DNA from: Oligoflexia bacterium
GTDB lineage: Bacteria > Bdellovibrionota > UBA1018
Direction: 5' to 3'
DNA: 6,046 bases
Assembly (NCBI GenBank): GCA_025352185.1
Contig: JANXTV010000474.1
Span: 1 to 6,046 of the forward strand
Shown: in pieces, positions 5,980-6,046 of the stretch
Numbering within the stretch: the first letter of the stretch is position 1
Layout of the letters: each line of letters begins with the position of its first letter
Translations under genes and position numbers: made by a program
The notes under the pieces: model-generated
Databases searched by the model: none
Seen by the model: the letters and a program-made list of their open reading frames with translations, nothing else
Told to the model about the DNA's origin: nothing

Positions 5980-6046
5980 GCGGGTCAAAGATCGTCATGG
6001 CCGCGACTATGCGATTCAGCCAACCTCAGAAGAAGTCATCACCGAC
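5969..6046 (+). pseudogene. proS: Foreign tail: prolyl-tRNA synthetase internal fragment
   Basis: Prolyl-tRNA synthetase is the class II enzyme that charges tRNA-Pro with proline in the cytoplasm. The plus strand here reads PELMRVKDRHGRDYAIQPTS and then EEVITD to the window edge, 26 codons without a stop. This matches the highly conserved ProRS segment whose usual form is 'GPELLR.KDRH.R.F..GPT.EEV.T'. It includes the TxE proline-binding motif (here TSE) that precedes class II motif 2. 'IQPTSEEV' in place of 'LGPTHEEV' is a variant I associate with some proteobacterial enzymes. The roughly 80 N-terminal residues, including motif 1, are absent: upstream codons in this frame read FPRSTPPR, the antisense of the gsp gene, so homology begins at about 5967-5971. 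The ATG at 5978 is an internal Met of the enzyme, not a start. The gene is oriented opposite to the operon and continues out of the window. Confidence 0.88.

Overview
The window is almost entirely one stretch of a type II secretion system (T2SS, general secretory pathway) operon on the minus strand. In transcription order, from right to left, it reads: the clipped 3' end of a gene that is probably the outer-membrane secretin gspD (5635 to about 5970), gspE ATPase (3918-5633), gspF platform protein (2678-3904), gspG major pseudopilin (2210-2668), gspH (1539-2180), gspI (997-1542), gspJ (126-1019), and the first codons of gspK (start at 148). The genes are tightly packed, with gaps of 1 to 29 bases or short overlaps. 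The D-E-F-G-H-I-J-K order is the classical one. There is no non-coding stretch longer than about 30 bases, and I see no promoter, terminator, RNA gene, IS element or CRISPR array.

The organism looks like a Gram-negative, diderm proteobacterium in the broad sense. The mid-range GC, the long charged or low-complexity insertions in GspH, GspI and GspJ, and the Ser/Asn/Pro-rich tail upstream of gspE would fit a deltaproteobacterial or Bdellovibrionota-type genome. That is an impression and not a proof. Together the genes encode the cytoplasmic motor (GspE), the inner-membrane platform (GspF) and the periplasmic pseudopilus (GspG shaft with an H/I/J/K tip). This machine pushes folded exoproteins from the periplasm through the GspD pore. 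GspC, GspL, GspM and the prepilin peptidase are not in the window.

The most noteworthy point is that both ends stop being T2SS DNA abruptly. At the left, the gspK reading frame runs after about 30 codons into a GC-rich sequence that reads like the C-terminal part of a LivH-type branched-chain amino-acid ABC permease. At the right, the strand opposite the gsp operon encodes an unmistakable internal piece of prolyl-tRNA synthetase, including its TxE proline-binding motif, with no 5' part of that gene. Both foreign tails are only about 60-80 bases long and sit exactly at the window ends. I read them as probable chimeric ends of an assembled or amplified contig, although a real rearrangement cannot be excluded from the sequence. 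I do not see a previously undescribed system here.
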